NCBI GenBank assembly: GCA_028820845.1
Contig: JAPPII010000114.1
Span: 86,026-150,025, forward strand
Length of the DNA: 64,000 bases
Direction: 5' to 3'
Source: Candidatus Poribacteria bacterium
GTDB lineage: Bacteria > Poribacteria > WGA-4E > WGA-3G
Positions within the stretch are counted from its first letter, which is position 1; every line of letters begins with the position of its first letter. The translations under genes were made by a program, and so were the position numbers. The notes below the pieces were generated by a model. The model was not told the origin of the DNA and made no database searches. It was given only the letters and a program-made list of their open reading frames with translations. Below are positions 44,158 through 53,284 of the stretch, piece after piece.

Positions 44158-44472
44158 ATGCGACTGTCTTTGTGTAGAATAATTGCTATTGTTTGTATTC
44201 TATCCATTGGTATCACAGGTTCTCTGTTATTGGCTCCGATGAGTGAGGCAGATCCAAGCGAATATATCTATGAGACACACGAATACTGGACTCGGTGTAT
44301 CAACATACCAAGTTCTCCTCATCTCAGCTTTACTAACCAGGAGGTCTATGCGAATGGGTGGCATGAAGGTGACCATTGGAGTGGTGGAAATGACTATGTG
44401 CCTCCCCACGATATAACCAGGTTATACCGGACGGTTTACCATCTAAGTTGGGTCTGGTGTGAGGCGGCCTAA
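44158..44472 (+). CDS. Small secreted protein of unknown function
   Basis: The 104 residues begin with a clear signal peptide (RIIAIVCILSIGITGSLLL) and continue as a short His/Trp/Tyr-rich mature part with two Cys (about 46 and 102). AAAGGAGAA sits about five bases upstream of ATG. It is the first gene after the sigma factor and is followed by a strong hairpin at 44493-44523. No family is recognised. Confidence 0.65.
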   Translation: MRLSLCRIIAIVCILSIGITGSLLLAPMSEADPSEYIYETHEYWTRCINIPSSPHLSFTNQEVYANGWHEGDHWSGGNDYVPPHDITRLYRTVYHLSWVWCEAA

Positions 44473-44492
44473 CACCTTATTCTTTCTATATT

Positions 44493-44523
44493 AGGTATAA
44501 CTTGCCAAAGGTAAGTTATACCT
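44493..44523 (+). terminator. 11-bp hairpin, possible terminator or attenuator
   Basis: AGGTATAACTT and AAGTTATACCT form a perfect 11-bp stem with a 9-base loop, followed by CTCTTTA. The T-tract is short. It could end or reduce transcription before the STT3 operon. Confidence 0.5.
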
Positions 44524-44549
44524 CTCTTTAATAGGAGGTATTCTTAGAA

Positions 44550-45209
44550 ATGAAACAAGTCATTTTCATCGCCTGCATTCTAATTTTTTTGGGTGCCGCG
44601 TGGACGTTGTATCTCCGGTGGGATAATACTCGTTTTGTTGAGAGCCTGCCCAAAGTGCCTGATCGCTCAAATGTTGAAAACGCCACGGATCTGAGCCCCC
44701 AGCGAGAACCAACCGTTGAAGATAAAAACATAGACTTTCTTCGAGAAGCGATAACACAACAAGATCCCCCCCTTGTAGATGAGGAAGTGCCTATTGACAC
44801 AACGCACCGCCCCTTGCGTGTTGGTGAGACTCATGCGCCTCCTCAAACGGTCACGCGCTATGAGTCTGAACGAGACATTAAAGATCGCAAAGTAGAAAGT
44901 GAACCCTTCCTTTTTATGCCGGATTTCTCAGCAGAGGAACTCATGGAGAGTGACCGTCAAAGCTTCGTAAAAAAACATGGGAATATCCCTGAGATAGACA
45001 CATATTTCAAATATATGGCACCTGTTTATGAAGCGTGGGCAGCTGGGGAGGGTCAGGTTGTCATAGAAAGAACCCCCGAGGAAACAGTGGAGTTGAGCCG
45101 TGCCCAGATGGTTTTGTATCCCGATGAGCCTTCTTTTAGAAACCGATATCAACATGCGTTAAAAGTAGTGGCGGAGCAAAAACGACGCCGTGAACGCTTA
45201 GAAAAGTGA
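44550..45209 (+). CDS. Membrane-anchored protein of unknown function
   Basis: The 219 residues have one N-terminal membrane helix (VIFIACILIFLGAAWTLYL) and a charged, mostly helical extracytoplasmic part. That part contains an FLFMPDFSAEELMES segment and a basic C-terminal helix (EQKRRRERLEK). AGGAGG lies about 11 bases upstream. It is the first gene of the STT3 operon (24 bp to the next). No family is recognised. Confidence 0.65.
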   Translation: MKQVIFIACILIFLGAAWTLYLRWDNTRFVESLPKVPDRSNVENATDLSPQREPTVEDKNIDFLREAITQQDPPLVDEEVPIDTTHRPLRVGETHAPPQTVTRYESERDIKDRKVESEPFLFMPDFSAEELMESDRQSFVKKHGNIPEIDTYFKYMAPVYEAWAAGEGQVVIERTPEETVELSRAQMVLYPDEPSFRNRYQHALKVVAEQKRRRERLEK

Positions 45210-45233
45210 GGTGCCCTTTTTAGAGCATCCGTT

Positions 45234-45584
45234 ATGATGAAAGACACCAATTTTTTATTTTCCATGACCACACTCGCGCTCGGCAGTATCATCGTTATCT
45301 TTGTCAGTTATGCCACAAACACGCTCCCCAAGCATTCCCCTAGAAAAATCACACATCCTATTGAGACAGCACGGGTGATAAAAAACTGCAGTTGCTGCGC
45401 GGAGATAACACCTCAAGCTTTGGCAGACATCCGAGAACATTGGGAGGTTTACAAAAAAGCCAATGAACTCTTACAACAGCATGGACGTGAGGAGGGACTC
45501 CGTCGGCTAAAACAAATAGCCCCTACGGTTGCCGCACAACTTGAAAAACTCATCGAGAAGAAACCCGTTACTCAGGAACCTTAG
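45234..45584 (+). CDS. Membrane-anchored small protein with CSCC motif
   Basis: The 116 residues include an N-terminal membrane segment (about 9-27), a short basic linker, a CxCC motif (NCSCCAE, about 54-60) that could bind metal or form disulphides, and a C-terminal helix pair. Its last 56 bp overlap the STT3-like gene in another frame, suggesting coupled translation. The function is unknown. Confidence 0.6.
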   Translation: MMKDTNFLFSMTTLALGSIIVIFVSYATNTLPKHSPRKITHPIETARVIKNCSCCAEITPQALADIREHWEVYKKANELLQQHGREEGLRRLKQIAPTVAAQLEKLIEKKPVTQEP

Positions 45585-47571
45585 TCTTTCCGTATGTCTC
45601 TTTAGTCTTCTGCTTCTTGCGTTTTTGCTACGTATTCAAGGGGGTGAGCGTCTCCCTGCGGGACACTTCACCGAGACCGATGCCTACTTCTATTATTGGC
45701 AGGCACAACTCGTCTCAGCACACGGCAAACTCCCCGAACGCGATATGCACCGCTGGCTGCCCCTGGGTAGAGATTTAGGACAGACGCTAAACCTTTATGG
45801 CTATGTCCTTTCTTATACGCATAAAGCCCTTGCGGTCGTGTTCCGAACAGGCATCACGCTTTATCACGTCTGTCTCTATATGCCTGTCGTCTGTTTTTGT
45901 ATCGGGCTCGGGACACTCTGTGTATTTCTTTACCACATCTACCGAGGGGTCTTTTCAAGTGTTGTTGGCGTGCTTTTGGCAATCCTCCCCGGTAGTATAG
46001 AACGCAGTGCCGCTGGCTTTGGTGACAGGGATGCTTTTTGCCTGATGATCGGTATCCTCGCTGTCATTACCTACCTAATGTCTTTGCAAACGCAGCACCG
46101 ACGCAAACGACTTTTCTGGACCCTCGCGAGTGGCTTGACAGTCTTTCTCGGTGGTATCTCTTGGGAAGGTTTCGGTGTATTCTTGAGCGTTATTCTCTTT
46201 GTAGAGCTCTGGCGGTTTCTCACGACCGAAACAGAAGACAACCTGTGTCTATATCTGCTGTGGGTGTTGTCTTTTGTGCCGACACTTTACCTCGCCTCCC
46301 CTGCCTACAGGAATGGATACGGCTTTGCGGAACATCTTTTTGCCTTTGTGCTTGTGCCCCCTGTTGTGCTTTTAGGCGTGCGTGGACTTCGATATCTTCT
46401 CCTCTCAGAAGTGGAAAAACTCCGACCGCATGCCCGCAAGCTATCACTCGGATTGGCGTTGGCAAGCATTGCCCTTGCAATCGGGTATGTTTTGATACAA
46501 CTTGACACCTTCGCCGATACCACCGTCCCGTTAAGCCGCACCTCGCTGATGCAATCGATAACAGAACTAAAAGCCCCGGGGTACGGCTATTGGGTTTTTC
46601 GCTATGGCAGCGTCTTTATTTTTGGGAGTGTTGGGCTGATTTTTGCCACCCAACGCCACTCGAATCATACCGTTTTATTTGTCCCAATCGTCCTTTTCAT
46701 CGCTACCACCTTTTTCCGTGAGCCGCTTGAAACATATCTCTGGAATGCATCCTACGGCAATTTTTTCTTTTTCCTTGCGATGACCTGTTCCGGAATAGGA
46801 TTTCTGATCATCGCATGGCTCCAGAAATCGCACGAAACGCGTCTGGTGCCAGGTGTCGCATTCATGACTTGGTTCGTTTTCTGGGTAGCTCTCTCCCGGG
46901 ACGCAAAACGTTACGACTTCTTTATCAGCGTGCCCCTCGCTTTTTTTACGGCAGAACTCATACACTTCTTTTCTAATTCCCTGAGTCTTCTCGTGAAAGA
47001 AGGCCGACAACGCGCTGTCCTGAAAACAACCAGCGCGATCGCTTTACTGGTGGGGATCCTGTTCTTACCACCTTTTGGTGGATACAGCACGCGTGCCATT
47101 TCTGATGCTGCTCGTATGCGCTCATCTACGCCGACACTCGACGTGTCAAATGCCTTACACTGGATGAAGATGACACTTCCAAATACCGCCATCGTTGCCT
47201 CACATTGGGGATACGGTAGCCAACTCAACGTCCTTGGTCGGGTAAAAACCATCACTGATCAAGATACCTACCTCCCGAATTGGATACTTCTCTATGATCA
47301 GCATGTTCACAAGGCCGTGTCCGAACGTGACGCGTTGGAATACTTAAAGACTCACGGGACGACGCACCTGATGTTTACAAACAAGGACCCAAAGGACTCG
47401 TTTCTATATGAAAACTTAAGTGACGCGTTTTTCCCTGTCTATCCGACGGCGAACTTCGAGAAATCTATGGTGAAAGTATGGGAAATTCACTATCCTCCGG
47501 ACATCCAACCGAATCTGAAATACCTCAAAACAGGTTTTTCTGAATTAGACAAGGATTTACACCTTCAATAA
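45529..47571 (+). CDS. STT3/PglB-like oligosaccharyltransferase (GT66-type)
   Basis: The protein (about 680 residues) has about 12 membrane helices and a C-terminal soluble domain. STT3 motifs are visible: the first-loop acidic ETDAYFYYWQ (about 48-57), the DxD-type SAAGFGDRDAF (about 160-170), the EL5 Glu in QSITELKAPG (about 342-351) and a WWDYG-like site that reads SHWGYGSQL (about 563-571), in which the Asp is Gly. It should transfer a lipid-linked glycan to protein. The start is TTG 45529 or TTG 45541; no clear Shine-Dalgarno. It overlaps the upstream gene by 56 bp and precedes a GspC-like gene by 2 bp. Confidence 0.8.
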   Translation: MPHNLKNSSRRNPLLRNLSLSVCLFSLLLLAFLLRIQGGERLPAGHFTETDAYFYYWQAQLVSAHGKLPERDMHRWLPLGRDLGQTLNLYGYVLSYTHKALAVVFRTGITLYHVCLYMPVVCFCIGLGTLCVFLYHIYRGVFSSVVGVLLAILPGSIERSAAGFGDRDAFCLMIGILAVITYLMSLQTQHRRKRLFWTLASGLTVFLGGISWEGFGVFLSVILFVELWRFLTTETEDNLCLYLLWVLSFVPTLYLASPAYRNGYGFAEHLFAFVLVPPVVLLGVRGLRYLLLSEVEKLRPHARKLSLGLALASIALAIGYVLIQLDTFADTTVPLSRTSLMQSITELKAPGYGYWVFRYGSVFIFGSVGLIFATQRHSNHTVLFVPIVLFIATTFFREPLETYLWNASYGNFFFFLAMTCSGIGFLIIAWLQKSHETRLVPGVAFMTWFVFWVALSRDAKRYDFFISVPLAFFTAELIHFFSNSLSLLVKEGRQRAVLKTTSAIALLVGILFLPPFGGYSTRAISDAARMRSSTPTLDVSNALHWMKMTLPNTAIVASHWGYGSQLNVLGRVKTITDQDTYLPNWILLYDQHVHKAVSERDALEYLKTHGTTHLMFTNKDPKDSFLYENLSDAFFPVYPTANFEKSMVKVWEIHYPPDIQPNLKYLKTGFSELDKDLHLQ

Positions 47572-47573
47572 AC

Positions 47574-48071
47574 ATGCTCGTAAAAACGATTGTCTTCCTC
47601 AGCATCGGTGTGTTGGGTTTCTTGCTCTTCGGAGGTTTCGGTACGCGACGCGTACCGACCGCAGCCGCGAGGCAACCGAAAAACGAAACACTTACCGAGA
47701 CACCGCGCCCCGTCTCTCCCCGAGTGTTCCGCAGTCTGTTCTCAACACCGCAGGAATCCCTGAAGCATTTTCAAAAGAGTGATTTCTACCGGACGATTGT
47801 AGACAACAACCTGTTTCGTCCGCTCGGTTGGACACCGCCACGCCCCAGAGACCCCTATCGCTTGCTCGGCACGATCATCCCCACCGACGCGAACACCCCC
47901 AAACAGGCGATCCTCCAACGTACAACCGCGAGAACAACAAACATCGTCACGGTGGGTGATAAACTCGACGCGGACACCACTGTCACCGACATCCAGGCTA
48001 AACAGGTAACGCTGGAAACAGTCGGACAGCAACGCACGCTCCGTCTCAACACCACGCCCTTCCTCAAATGA
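47574..48071 (+). CDS. GspC-like (type II secretion HR-domain) membrane protein, copy 1
   Basis: The 165 residues have an N-terminal membrane helix with a very short cytoplasmic tail. A Pro-rich linker follows, then an HR-domain-like beta fold: FYRTIVDNNLFRPLGW, PYRLLGTIIPT, QAILQ, VGDKLD and VTLETVGQQRTLRL. That pattern resembles the periplasmic domain of GspC/PilP. A second copy is at 60826-61332. It lies 2 bp behind the STT3-like gene and 15 bp before an ECF sigma gene. Confidence 0.65.
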   Translation: MLVKTIVFLSIGVLGFLLFGGFGTRRVPTAAARQPKNETLTETPRPVSPRVFRSLFSTPQESLKHFQKSDFYRTIVDNNLFRPLGWTPPRPRDPYRLLGTIIPTDANTPKQAILQRTTARTTNIVTVGDKLDADTTVTDIQAKQVTLETVGQQRTLRLNTTPFLK

Positions 48072-48086
48072 AAGGAATCCCAACGT

Positions 48087-48653
48087 TTGTTTGATTTTGA
48101 TGACACACACTTCATAGAACGCACACAACATGGCGACACCGATGCCTTTAACCCGCTCGTTGTCAAATACCACCGCCATGTCTACAACCATATTCTCGGA
48201 AACATCAAGAACCCTGAAACCGCTAAAGACCTCACACAAGAGACATGGCTCAAAGCATTCCGTGCTATCCACACCTTCCGGGGCGAGGCAGCCTTTTCCT
48301 CTTGGCTTTACCGCATCGCTGAAAATGTGTGTATCGACTATTTCCGAAAGCAGAAACATGACACGGAACCGCTGCATCTCATTGATGAAAGCCATATCAC
48401 CGACACGTATCCCTCCGCGTGCCGAGACCTGCAACGCCAGGAGCTGCGAGTGCACCTCTCGAATGCGATCACGCATCTCACACCTGTCCGCAAACAGGTG
48501 TTTTTCTTATACTACATCCAAGAACTCCCCATCAAAGCGATTGCACGACAGTTAAACAGGTCCGAAGGCACTATCAAATCGCATCTCCGCAACGCGAGGC
48601 TCCAACTTCAGGAACATCTCACGCCGTATCTGGATAACGATAACGTTTCCTGA
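48087..48653 (+). CDS. ECF RNA polymerase sigma factor (RpoE-like), copy 1
   Basis: The 188 residues start at TTG 48087 (AAGGA ten bases upstream), and the same TTG-TTT-GAT-TTT start occurs in copy 2. Region 2 reads VVKYHRHVYNHILGN...DLTQETWLKAFRAIHTFRG...RIAENVCIDYFRKQ. Region 4 reads LTPVRKQVFFLYYIQELPIKAIARQLNRSEGTIKSHLRNAR. It directs polymerase to an unknown regulon. It closes the STT3 operon, so its expression is tied to the GspC-like protein. Confidence 0.9.
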   Translation: MFDFDDTHFIERTQHGDTDAFNPLVVKYHRHVYNHILGNIKNPETAKDLTQETWLKAFRAIHTFRGEAAFSSWLYRIAENVCIDYFRKQKHDTEPLHLIDESHITDTYPSACRDLQRQELRVHLSNAITHLTPVRKQVFFLYYIQELPIKAIARQLNRSEGTIKSHLRNARLQLQEHLTPYLDNDNVS

Positions 48654-48666
48654 CTCAGTAAAAATC

Positions 48667-48786
48667 AGGACTTACGCAATTTTCAAGGAAGGGTGCTTTG
48701 TGAAATGAAAATCCTAAAAAAACGCAAGTGTTTTGGATGCACAACCTAACAGGTTATGCTACAAAAGAGCATTCTGCGTAAGTCCT
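48667..48786. repeat. MITE-like element, copy 2
   Basis: This 120-bp unit is bounded by perfect 12-bp inverted repeats AGGACTTACGCA (48667-48678) and TGCGTAAGTCCT (48775-48786). It contains the 30-bp segment shared with 42700-42729. It has no coding capacity. Confidence 0.75.
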
Positions 48787-48793
48787 AAAGATG

Positions 48794-50734
48794 CTACCAA
48801 CTCAGATAGACAACGCGGAAGTCGAAAATGAGTCCAAGAATACTAATCACAGAAGCGACTATCACATCGCCAATCACCAAGCCGATGAAAAATGGGATGG
48901 AACGCCTATATAAGCGAACACCACCCGTTGAAAGTAGTATCCGTTTAACGACCCAACTGATTAAGAGCGGGAACCACAACCCTGTAAACGTCCACCAACT
49001 TGACACGACATAGCCGACAGGGTGTAGGGGCCACTGAATGAACCGCCACCGTAGAAGCAGAAGGCTAACGGCGAAGCCAAATCCACCAGCAGTATAGAGC
49101 ATACCGCTGATACTCGTTTCGGTAGGGTTATAGAGCCACCCCGCGAGTCTATTAAAAGCGGCGCGGGCATACCACGAGCGGGCTTGTTCTAAACCGACTT
49201 GATAGGAGAGATGGAGGTGTCCCCACGCCGCAGAGAGCGCGCCTACAAAGATCGCAATTGCTAAAACCCAGAGCAGTTGCGTTGGATTGAAACGGGTTTG
49301 GTGGGCGAATTTCAATCCCTCCAGTTGATGCGGCATTGGGTGTGCGCGGTAGGAGAGGTGGTTCAGCCAGAAAAAGATCGACATCACCGAGAGGTTGCGA
49401 TTGCCGATGCGGCGTGTACCGAGTGCGTCTGTCAAAAGTAGGTCTGGACCGGCGTTGTAAAGGTCGTGTGCGGGTGGGCCGAGTTCGGCACGGATCCGGG
49501 TGATTGTGATTGACATTGCGAGATAGAGTCCGAAGAATAAGGCTGCGAACCAGAGCGACATCCCTGCCTTCAGACAGAACGCCAGAATCAAGATAAACCC
49601 GACAAGCACCCCAATGCCTGCTGTCCTATAGCGCATTGCTTCGCCTTCGTCGCTTGCGGGGTGTGTGTGTCTACCGAAAATGGTCTGCAAGACGACTTTG
49701 ATGTGTGCGCGTCCCATCCACACTGTCCAGAGGAAGAGCGCAATCCAGACCCCTCGGATTTGCGCCATCTCTCTCGGAAATCCGACAGCACTCCGCCAAC
49801 CGAACATATCCCCGATAATTCGTTCAAAGTGCCAAAACAGATGGAAGAACCAGCAAGAGAACCCCAAATCGAGCGGGATAAGGAAACCTACGCCGATGGC
49901 AAACGGAAAGAAACTAATACGGAAACCGGGGTTATTCATTGCGCTCCACGGCTTTTCTGCGAGTCGGAATCCGTGATAGAGCGGAATTGTCGGGAAAACA
50001 GGATCGATTTGATGTAAACTATAGACAAGGTTCAGCACGGCGGCGATGCTTAACCCAACAACCATCATCCGTCGATTAAAAAATAGGTGAGATGTCGTTG
50101 ACAAGCGACCTGTGTTTGTAGCGGCTCGTGTGATTTCATAAGGGAGTTGTGCGATCGGGTAGGTGAGACGTTCGTGTTCTTGCCACTGTTTGCGTAACAG
50201 GACATTGAGGCAGAGCATTGTTACGCCGATAACAAGGCAGAAGCCTACCCAAATCAGCGTCGGTAGCAGCCATGCGTCTATATGCGTCCGAAGATAGAAT
50301 GTGGATTCGCCTTCATAGAAACCCCGTAATATTTCTTGTTCTCCAACGACGAGCCATTCAGGGAGATGTTGGTGAAAGAGTTGTGCCCACTCGTTTTCGG
50401 TTGTTGCGTACCAGAACCCGTTACCCATCAACGGCACCAAAACTTGCAGCATATCGCGTCCAGCGAAAACGGAGGCTTGGCAGAGCATCGCATAGATTGT
50501 TAGCAATTCGCTCTGTGTAAACGCCAAGCTCGGTCGCAAGCGACGCAGGATTGTACTGAATCCGATAAGAACAAGCAACGTAAATAGGACATTGAAGAGC
50601 AGTGCCAAACTCGTGGGTCGGTTGGAGTCCCAGATATAACTGAGGTGTAGGACCCAATAACTGTTGAATGGAATAAGGAAAATACCAATCAGCGTTGCGC
50701 GTAGCGTGATGGGGCTTTTGGAAGGGTGTTTCAT
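48794..50734 (-). CDS. OPT-like (DUF6785-type) polytopic membrane protein
   Basis: The 646 residues have about 14 hydrophobic segments and the conserved loops of the DUF6785/6784-type permeases (for example ERLTYPIAQLPYEI, AELGPPAHDLYNAGPD, WLNHLSYRAHPMPHQLEG). It is a paralogue of the permease at 6088-8076. The substrate is unknown. ATG 50734 has no strong Shine-Dalgarno. It is convergent with the sigma factor gene across MITE copy 2. Confidence 0.75.
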   Translation of the reverse strand: MKHPSKSPITLRATLIGIFLIPFNSYWVLHLSYIWDSNRPTSLALLFNVLFTLLVLIGFSTILRRLRPSLAFTQSELLTIYAMLCQASVFAGRDMLQVLVPLMGNGFWYATTENEWAQLFHQHLPEWLVVGEQEILRGFYEGESTFYLRTHIDAWLLPTLIWVGFCLVIGVTMLCLNVLLRKQWQEHERLTYPIAQLPYEITRAATNTGRLSTTSHLFFNRRMMVVGLSIAAVLNLVYSLHQIDPVFPTIPLYHGFRLAEKPWSAMNNPGFRISFFPFAIGVGFLIPLDLGFSCWFFHLFWHFERIIGDMFGWRSAVGFPREMAQIRGVWIALFLWTVWMGRAHIKVVLQTIFGRHTHPASDEGEAMRYRTAGIGVLVGFILILAFCLKAGMSLWFAALFFGLYLAMSITITRIRAELGPPAHDLYNAGPDLLLTDALGTRRIGNRNLSVMSIFFWLNHLSYRAHPMPHQLEGLKFAHQTRFNPTQLLWVLAIAIFVGALSAAWGHLHLSYQVGLEQARSWYARAAFNRLAGWLYNPTETSISGMLYTAGGFGFAVSLLLLRWRFIQWPLHPVGYVVSSWWTFTGLWFPLLISWVVKRILLSTGGVRLYRRSIPFFIGLVIGDVIVASVISILGLIFDFRVVYLSW

Positions 50735-50914
50735 GTCTGTGACTTATGTGCTTTTCAATAGATAGGTGCCTTTTTAGCAGCTATCAATTATCAGTGTTAG
50801 GGTGGAAGAATGGAAGGACGGAAGAATAGGTATCCAACCTTCCAGTTTTCCAATCTTCCATTTAAATTCTGGCGGTTGACACCTGTTAAAGAAACTTGGG
50901 GGTGAGGGTCAAAG
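50735..50914. other. Spacer with short repeats
   Basis: The spacer contains a degenerate TATCAATTATCAGTG and a GGAAGAATGGAAGG purine run (50800-50860). No gene is seen. Confidence 0.4.
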
Positions 50915-51133
50915 ATGGTGTTGGTAGTTGTTTTTGGTTTCGTTGTTGTAATTATGATATGTGGTGGGACGTTGCTTGCGCGTCTGGCAACGGTTGCCAA
51001 ATCCAAAGGTTCGTGGGTGTGGGGTTTCTTCATTCTCATCGTGCTTGTCTGTATTCCACTTTTCCTGATAGGTCTTTGCGCGTGGTTCCTCCACTTTATC
51101 GGAATATCACCGAGACTATTTAGTCCATTTTAA
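50915..51133 (+). CDS. Small two-helix membrane protein
   Basis: The 72 residues have two hydrophobic helices (about 2-20 and 36-60) joined by a short polar loop (AKSKGSWVWG). A purine-rich GGGGGTGAGGG lies about 6-16 bases upstream of ATG, supporting translation. It is divergent from the OPT-like gene and convergent with the M50-like gene. No family is recognised. Confidence 0.5.
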   Translation: MVLVVVFGFVVVIMICGGTLLARLATVAKSKGSWVWGFFILIVLVCIPLFLIGLCAWFLHFIGISPRLFSPF

Positions 51134-51197
51134 GATAGCGACCAGCAATCAGGACGCTGCGCTTTCAGCAGTCAGTTAAGGTCGGTTTCTGGCGGTG

Positions 51198-51887
51198 TTA
51201 AATATCTTCTTCAGTGGGTTCTGGCGTGTTGTCCGTAGTCTTGCCGGATAAGTAGAGAAACCAGAAGGTGAGTCCAATTGCAATAAGAATCCAAAGCACT
51301 CCCCAAACTTCGGTTGGAATGCCTGTCACTTCTGAGAGCATCCGAGCATCTGACCGGAGATTGGATCTATCTAAGACATCGCTTTTGATGTCCAGAATCG
51401 CGTAAAGGCAGCTCGTCACGCCGATGATACGTAGGACCCAATCGTTGATGGCTTCTGAGAGATAAAACCCAATGGCGATTAGCGCGACACCGAAACCGAT
51501 GCCAAACAGATAGGTAAAAGTGCTCTCACCGTAGGCGATGGAAATTGCCACCATGCCGAGACCGATAAGGATGCTAATCCCTTTGTCGAAATGCGTTCTC
51601 GCTGCCAAAAGCAGGATAAGACCGCCCCACAAGAGGCTGCCGAGATACCCCGCAGTCAACGTCCAAAACCGAGAGCCGCCTTGTGTAAGTGCATGCCCTC
51701 CCTGCTGCGGGTTAATCTGAATTTCAACGATACGGCCACCTGTTGCGATTGCCGCAAGTCCGTGACTCACCTCATGCATAAACACGACGAAGATTTTGAT
51801 CGGATAAATGAACAGTGTGTTCCATAGGAGTCCAATGCCTATAAAAATCAGCAGTAGGACAATATAACGTTTGAAAAATGTTGACAT
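51198..51887 (-). CDS. M50B-like membrane metalloprotease
   Basis: The 229 residues have the zinc-protease motif HEVSH at 38-42 inside the second hydrophobic segment, followed by six or so further helices and a short acidic tail (PEPTEEDI). This matches the Peptidase_M50B-like family. The third zinc ligand (an Asp further on) may be in LDIKSD, but that is uncertain. Its role may be intramembrane proteolysis; the substrate is unknown. Confidence 0.7.
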   Translation of the reverse strand: MSTFFKRYIVLLLIFIGIGLLWNTLFIYPIKIFVVFMHEVSHGLAAIATGGRIVEIQINPQQGGHALTQGGSRFWTLTAGYLGSLLWGGLILLLAARTHFDKGISILIGLGMVAISIAYGESTFTYLFGIGFGVALIAIGFYLSEAINDWVLRIIGVTSCLYAILDIKSDVLDRSNLRSDARMLSEVTGIPTEVWGVLWILIAIGLTFWFLYLSGKTTDNTPEPTEEDI

Positions 51888-51919
51888 GGTTTTTCTAAAA
51901 AATTAATTGGGTAATCGAC

Positions 51920-52015
51920 GGGCAATAATGCACGTCGCATTTGGGCGAGTACGCCGCAGAATTGCCCTACTACAAACGGATTGGTTCGTAGTAGTGCGAT
52001 TTATCGCACGTTCAG
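51920..52015. repeat. Intergenic repeat remnant
   Basis: CGCATTTGGGCGAGTACGCC and nearby bases (51937-51956) match the inside of MITE copy 1 with one change. It is flanked by GGGCAAT/ATTGCCC arms (51920-51926; 51961-51967). It is non-coding. Confidence 0.45.
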
Positions 52016-52065
52016 AAATTATCTGATTAAATTCTTAAACTTCATACAGTTTGTGCTACAATTGC

Positions 52066-52094
52066 TTGTATTTTGATAGAGAATTTGCTATAGT
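52066..52094 (+). promoter_or_regulatory. Candidate aroC promoter (extended -10)
   Basis: TTGTAT (52066-52071), a 17-base spacer ending in TGC, then TATAGT (52089-52094), lie about 80 bases before the aroC start. The extended -10 TGnTATAGT is a good match. Confidence 0.5.
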
Positions 52095-52143
52095 ATATCA
52101 CGAGATGTCTGAAATATACAATCCTAAATCTAAATACAGAGGT

Positions 52144-52162
52144 GTGTGCTTGCAAAGCACAC
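52144..52162 (+). promoter_or_regulatory. Leader hairpin before the aroC ribosome binding site
   Basis: GTGTGCT and AGCACAC form a 7-bp stem with a 5-base loop, ending four bases before GGAG. It may affect RNA stability or initiation. Confidence 0.4.
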
Positions 52163-52174
52163 TTATGGAGTTAA

Positions 52175-53260
52175 ATGAATACGTTCGGCCACCTTTTTCG
52201 GATTACGACTTGGGGTGAATCACACGGTGGTGCTGTCGGTGTTGTCGTTGATGGATGCCCACCACAGATTGACCTTGATGTGTCCGCAATACAATTTGAG
52301 ATGAATCGCCGGAAACCTGGGCAGAGTCACCTCACGACCCCGCGTCAGGAAGGTGATGCTGTTGAAATACTTTCGGGTGTCTTTGAAGGCAAGACGCTCG
52401 GCACGCCCATCTCTATGCTGGTGTGGAACAAGAACGCCCGTCCGTCAGACTACCAGCATCTGAAAGATCTCTATCGACCTTCACACGCCGATTTTACGTA
52501 TCAAGAGAAGTATGGTATCAGAAACTGGCAAGGCGGCGGTAGAGCGAGCGCACGTGAAACTATCGGACGCGTCGCAGCAGGGGCAATTGCGAAGCAGATT
52601 TTGCGTGAGAAAGCGGAAACGGAGGTGCTCGCTTACGTCAAACAGATCCATACGCTCGCAGCTGAAGTCGATACGGACACGGTAACGCTTGAACAGGTTG
52701 AAGCGAGTCCAGTTCGCTGTCCTGACCCTATTGTGAGTCCGAAGATGGCGGAGCGGATTGATCAGGCGCGGCGCGACCGAGATTCCCTTGGCGGCATCAT
52801 TGAGTCGGTTGCTCGCAACGTTCCGGTTGGACTTGGCGAACCGATCTTCGATAAACTCAAGGCGGATCTGGCGAAGGCGATGATGTCTCTACCGGCAACG
52901 ATGGGTTTCCAAATCGGTTCCGGCTTTGATGGGATCACGATGACAGGCTCTGAACACAACGATCCTTTTTATCTCGAAAAGGCGGGTGAGACGACGCGGG
53001 TTCGGACGCGTACGAACAATTCGGGCGGCACACAAGGTGGTATTTCAAATGGCGAGAATATTGTGTTCCAAGTCGCTTTCAAACCGACAGCAACGATTGG
53101 GAAGCCGCAACAGACGGTGGATGTACAGGGGAAGGAAGTGACATTGGAGGCAAGCGGACGGCATGATCCGTGTGTGTTGGTGCGCGCGCCTGCGATTGTG
53201 GAGGCAATGGCAGCACTTGTGCTGACAGATCATCTGCTCCGGCATCGTGCGAAGTCTTGA
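52175..53260 (+). CDS. aroC: Chorismate synthase
   Basis: The 361 residues contain the family signatures [19 protein letters not shown] at the N-terminus, [31 protein letters not shown] and [17 protein letters not shown]. The length is normal. The enzyme converts EPSP to chorismate with reduced FMN. GGAG lies four bases before ATG. It heads a run of plus-strand genes (CHAD, ROK kinase and others) with short gaps. Confidence 0.97.
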   Translation: MNTFGHLFRITTWGESHGGAVGVVVDGCPPQIDLDVSAIQFEMNRRKPGQSHLTTPRQEGDAVEILSGVFEGKTLGTPISMLVWNKNARPSDYQHLKDLYRPSHADFTYQEKYGIRNWQGGGRASARETIGRVAAGAIAKQILREKAETEVLAYVKQIHTLAAEVDTDTVTLEQVEASPVRCPDPIVSPKMAERIDQARRDRDSLGGIIESVARNVPVGLGEPIFDKLKADLAKAMMSLPATMGFQIGSGFDGITMTGSEHNDPFYLEKAGETTRVRTRTNNSGGTQGGISNGENIVFQVAFKPTATIGKPQQTVDVQGKEVTLEASGRHDPCVLVRAPAIVEAMAALVLTDHLLRHRAKS

Positions 53261-53284
53261 TAGCAATCAGCAGCTGGTGGAATA

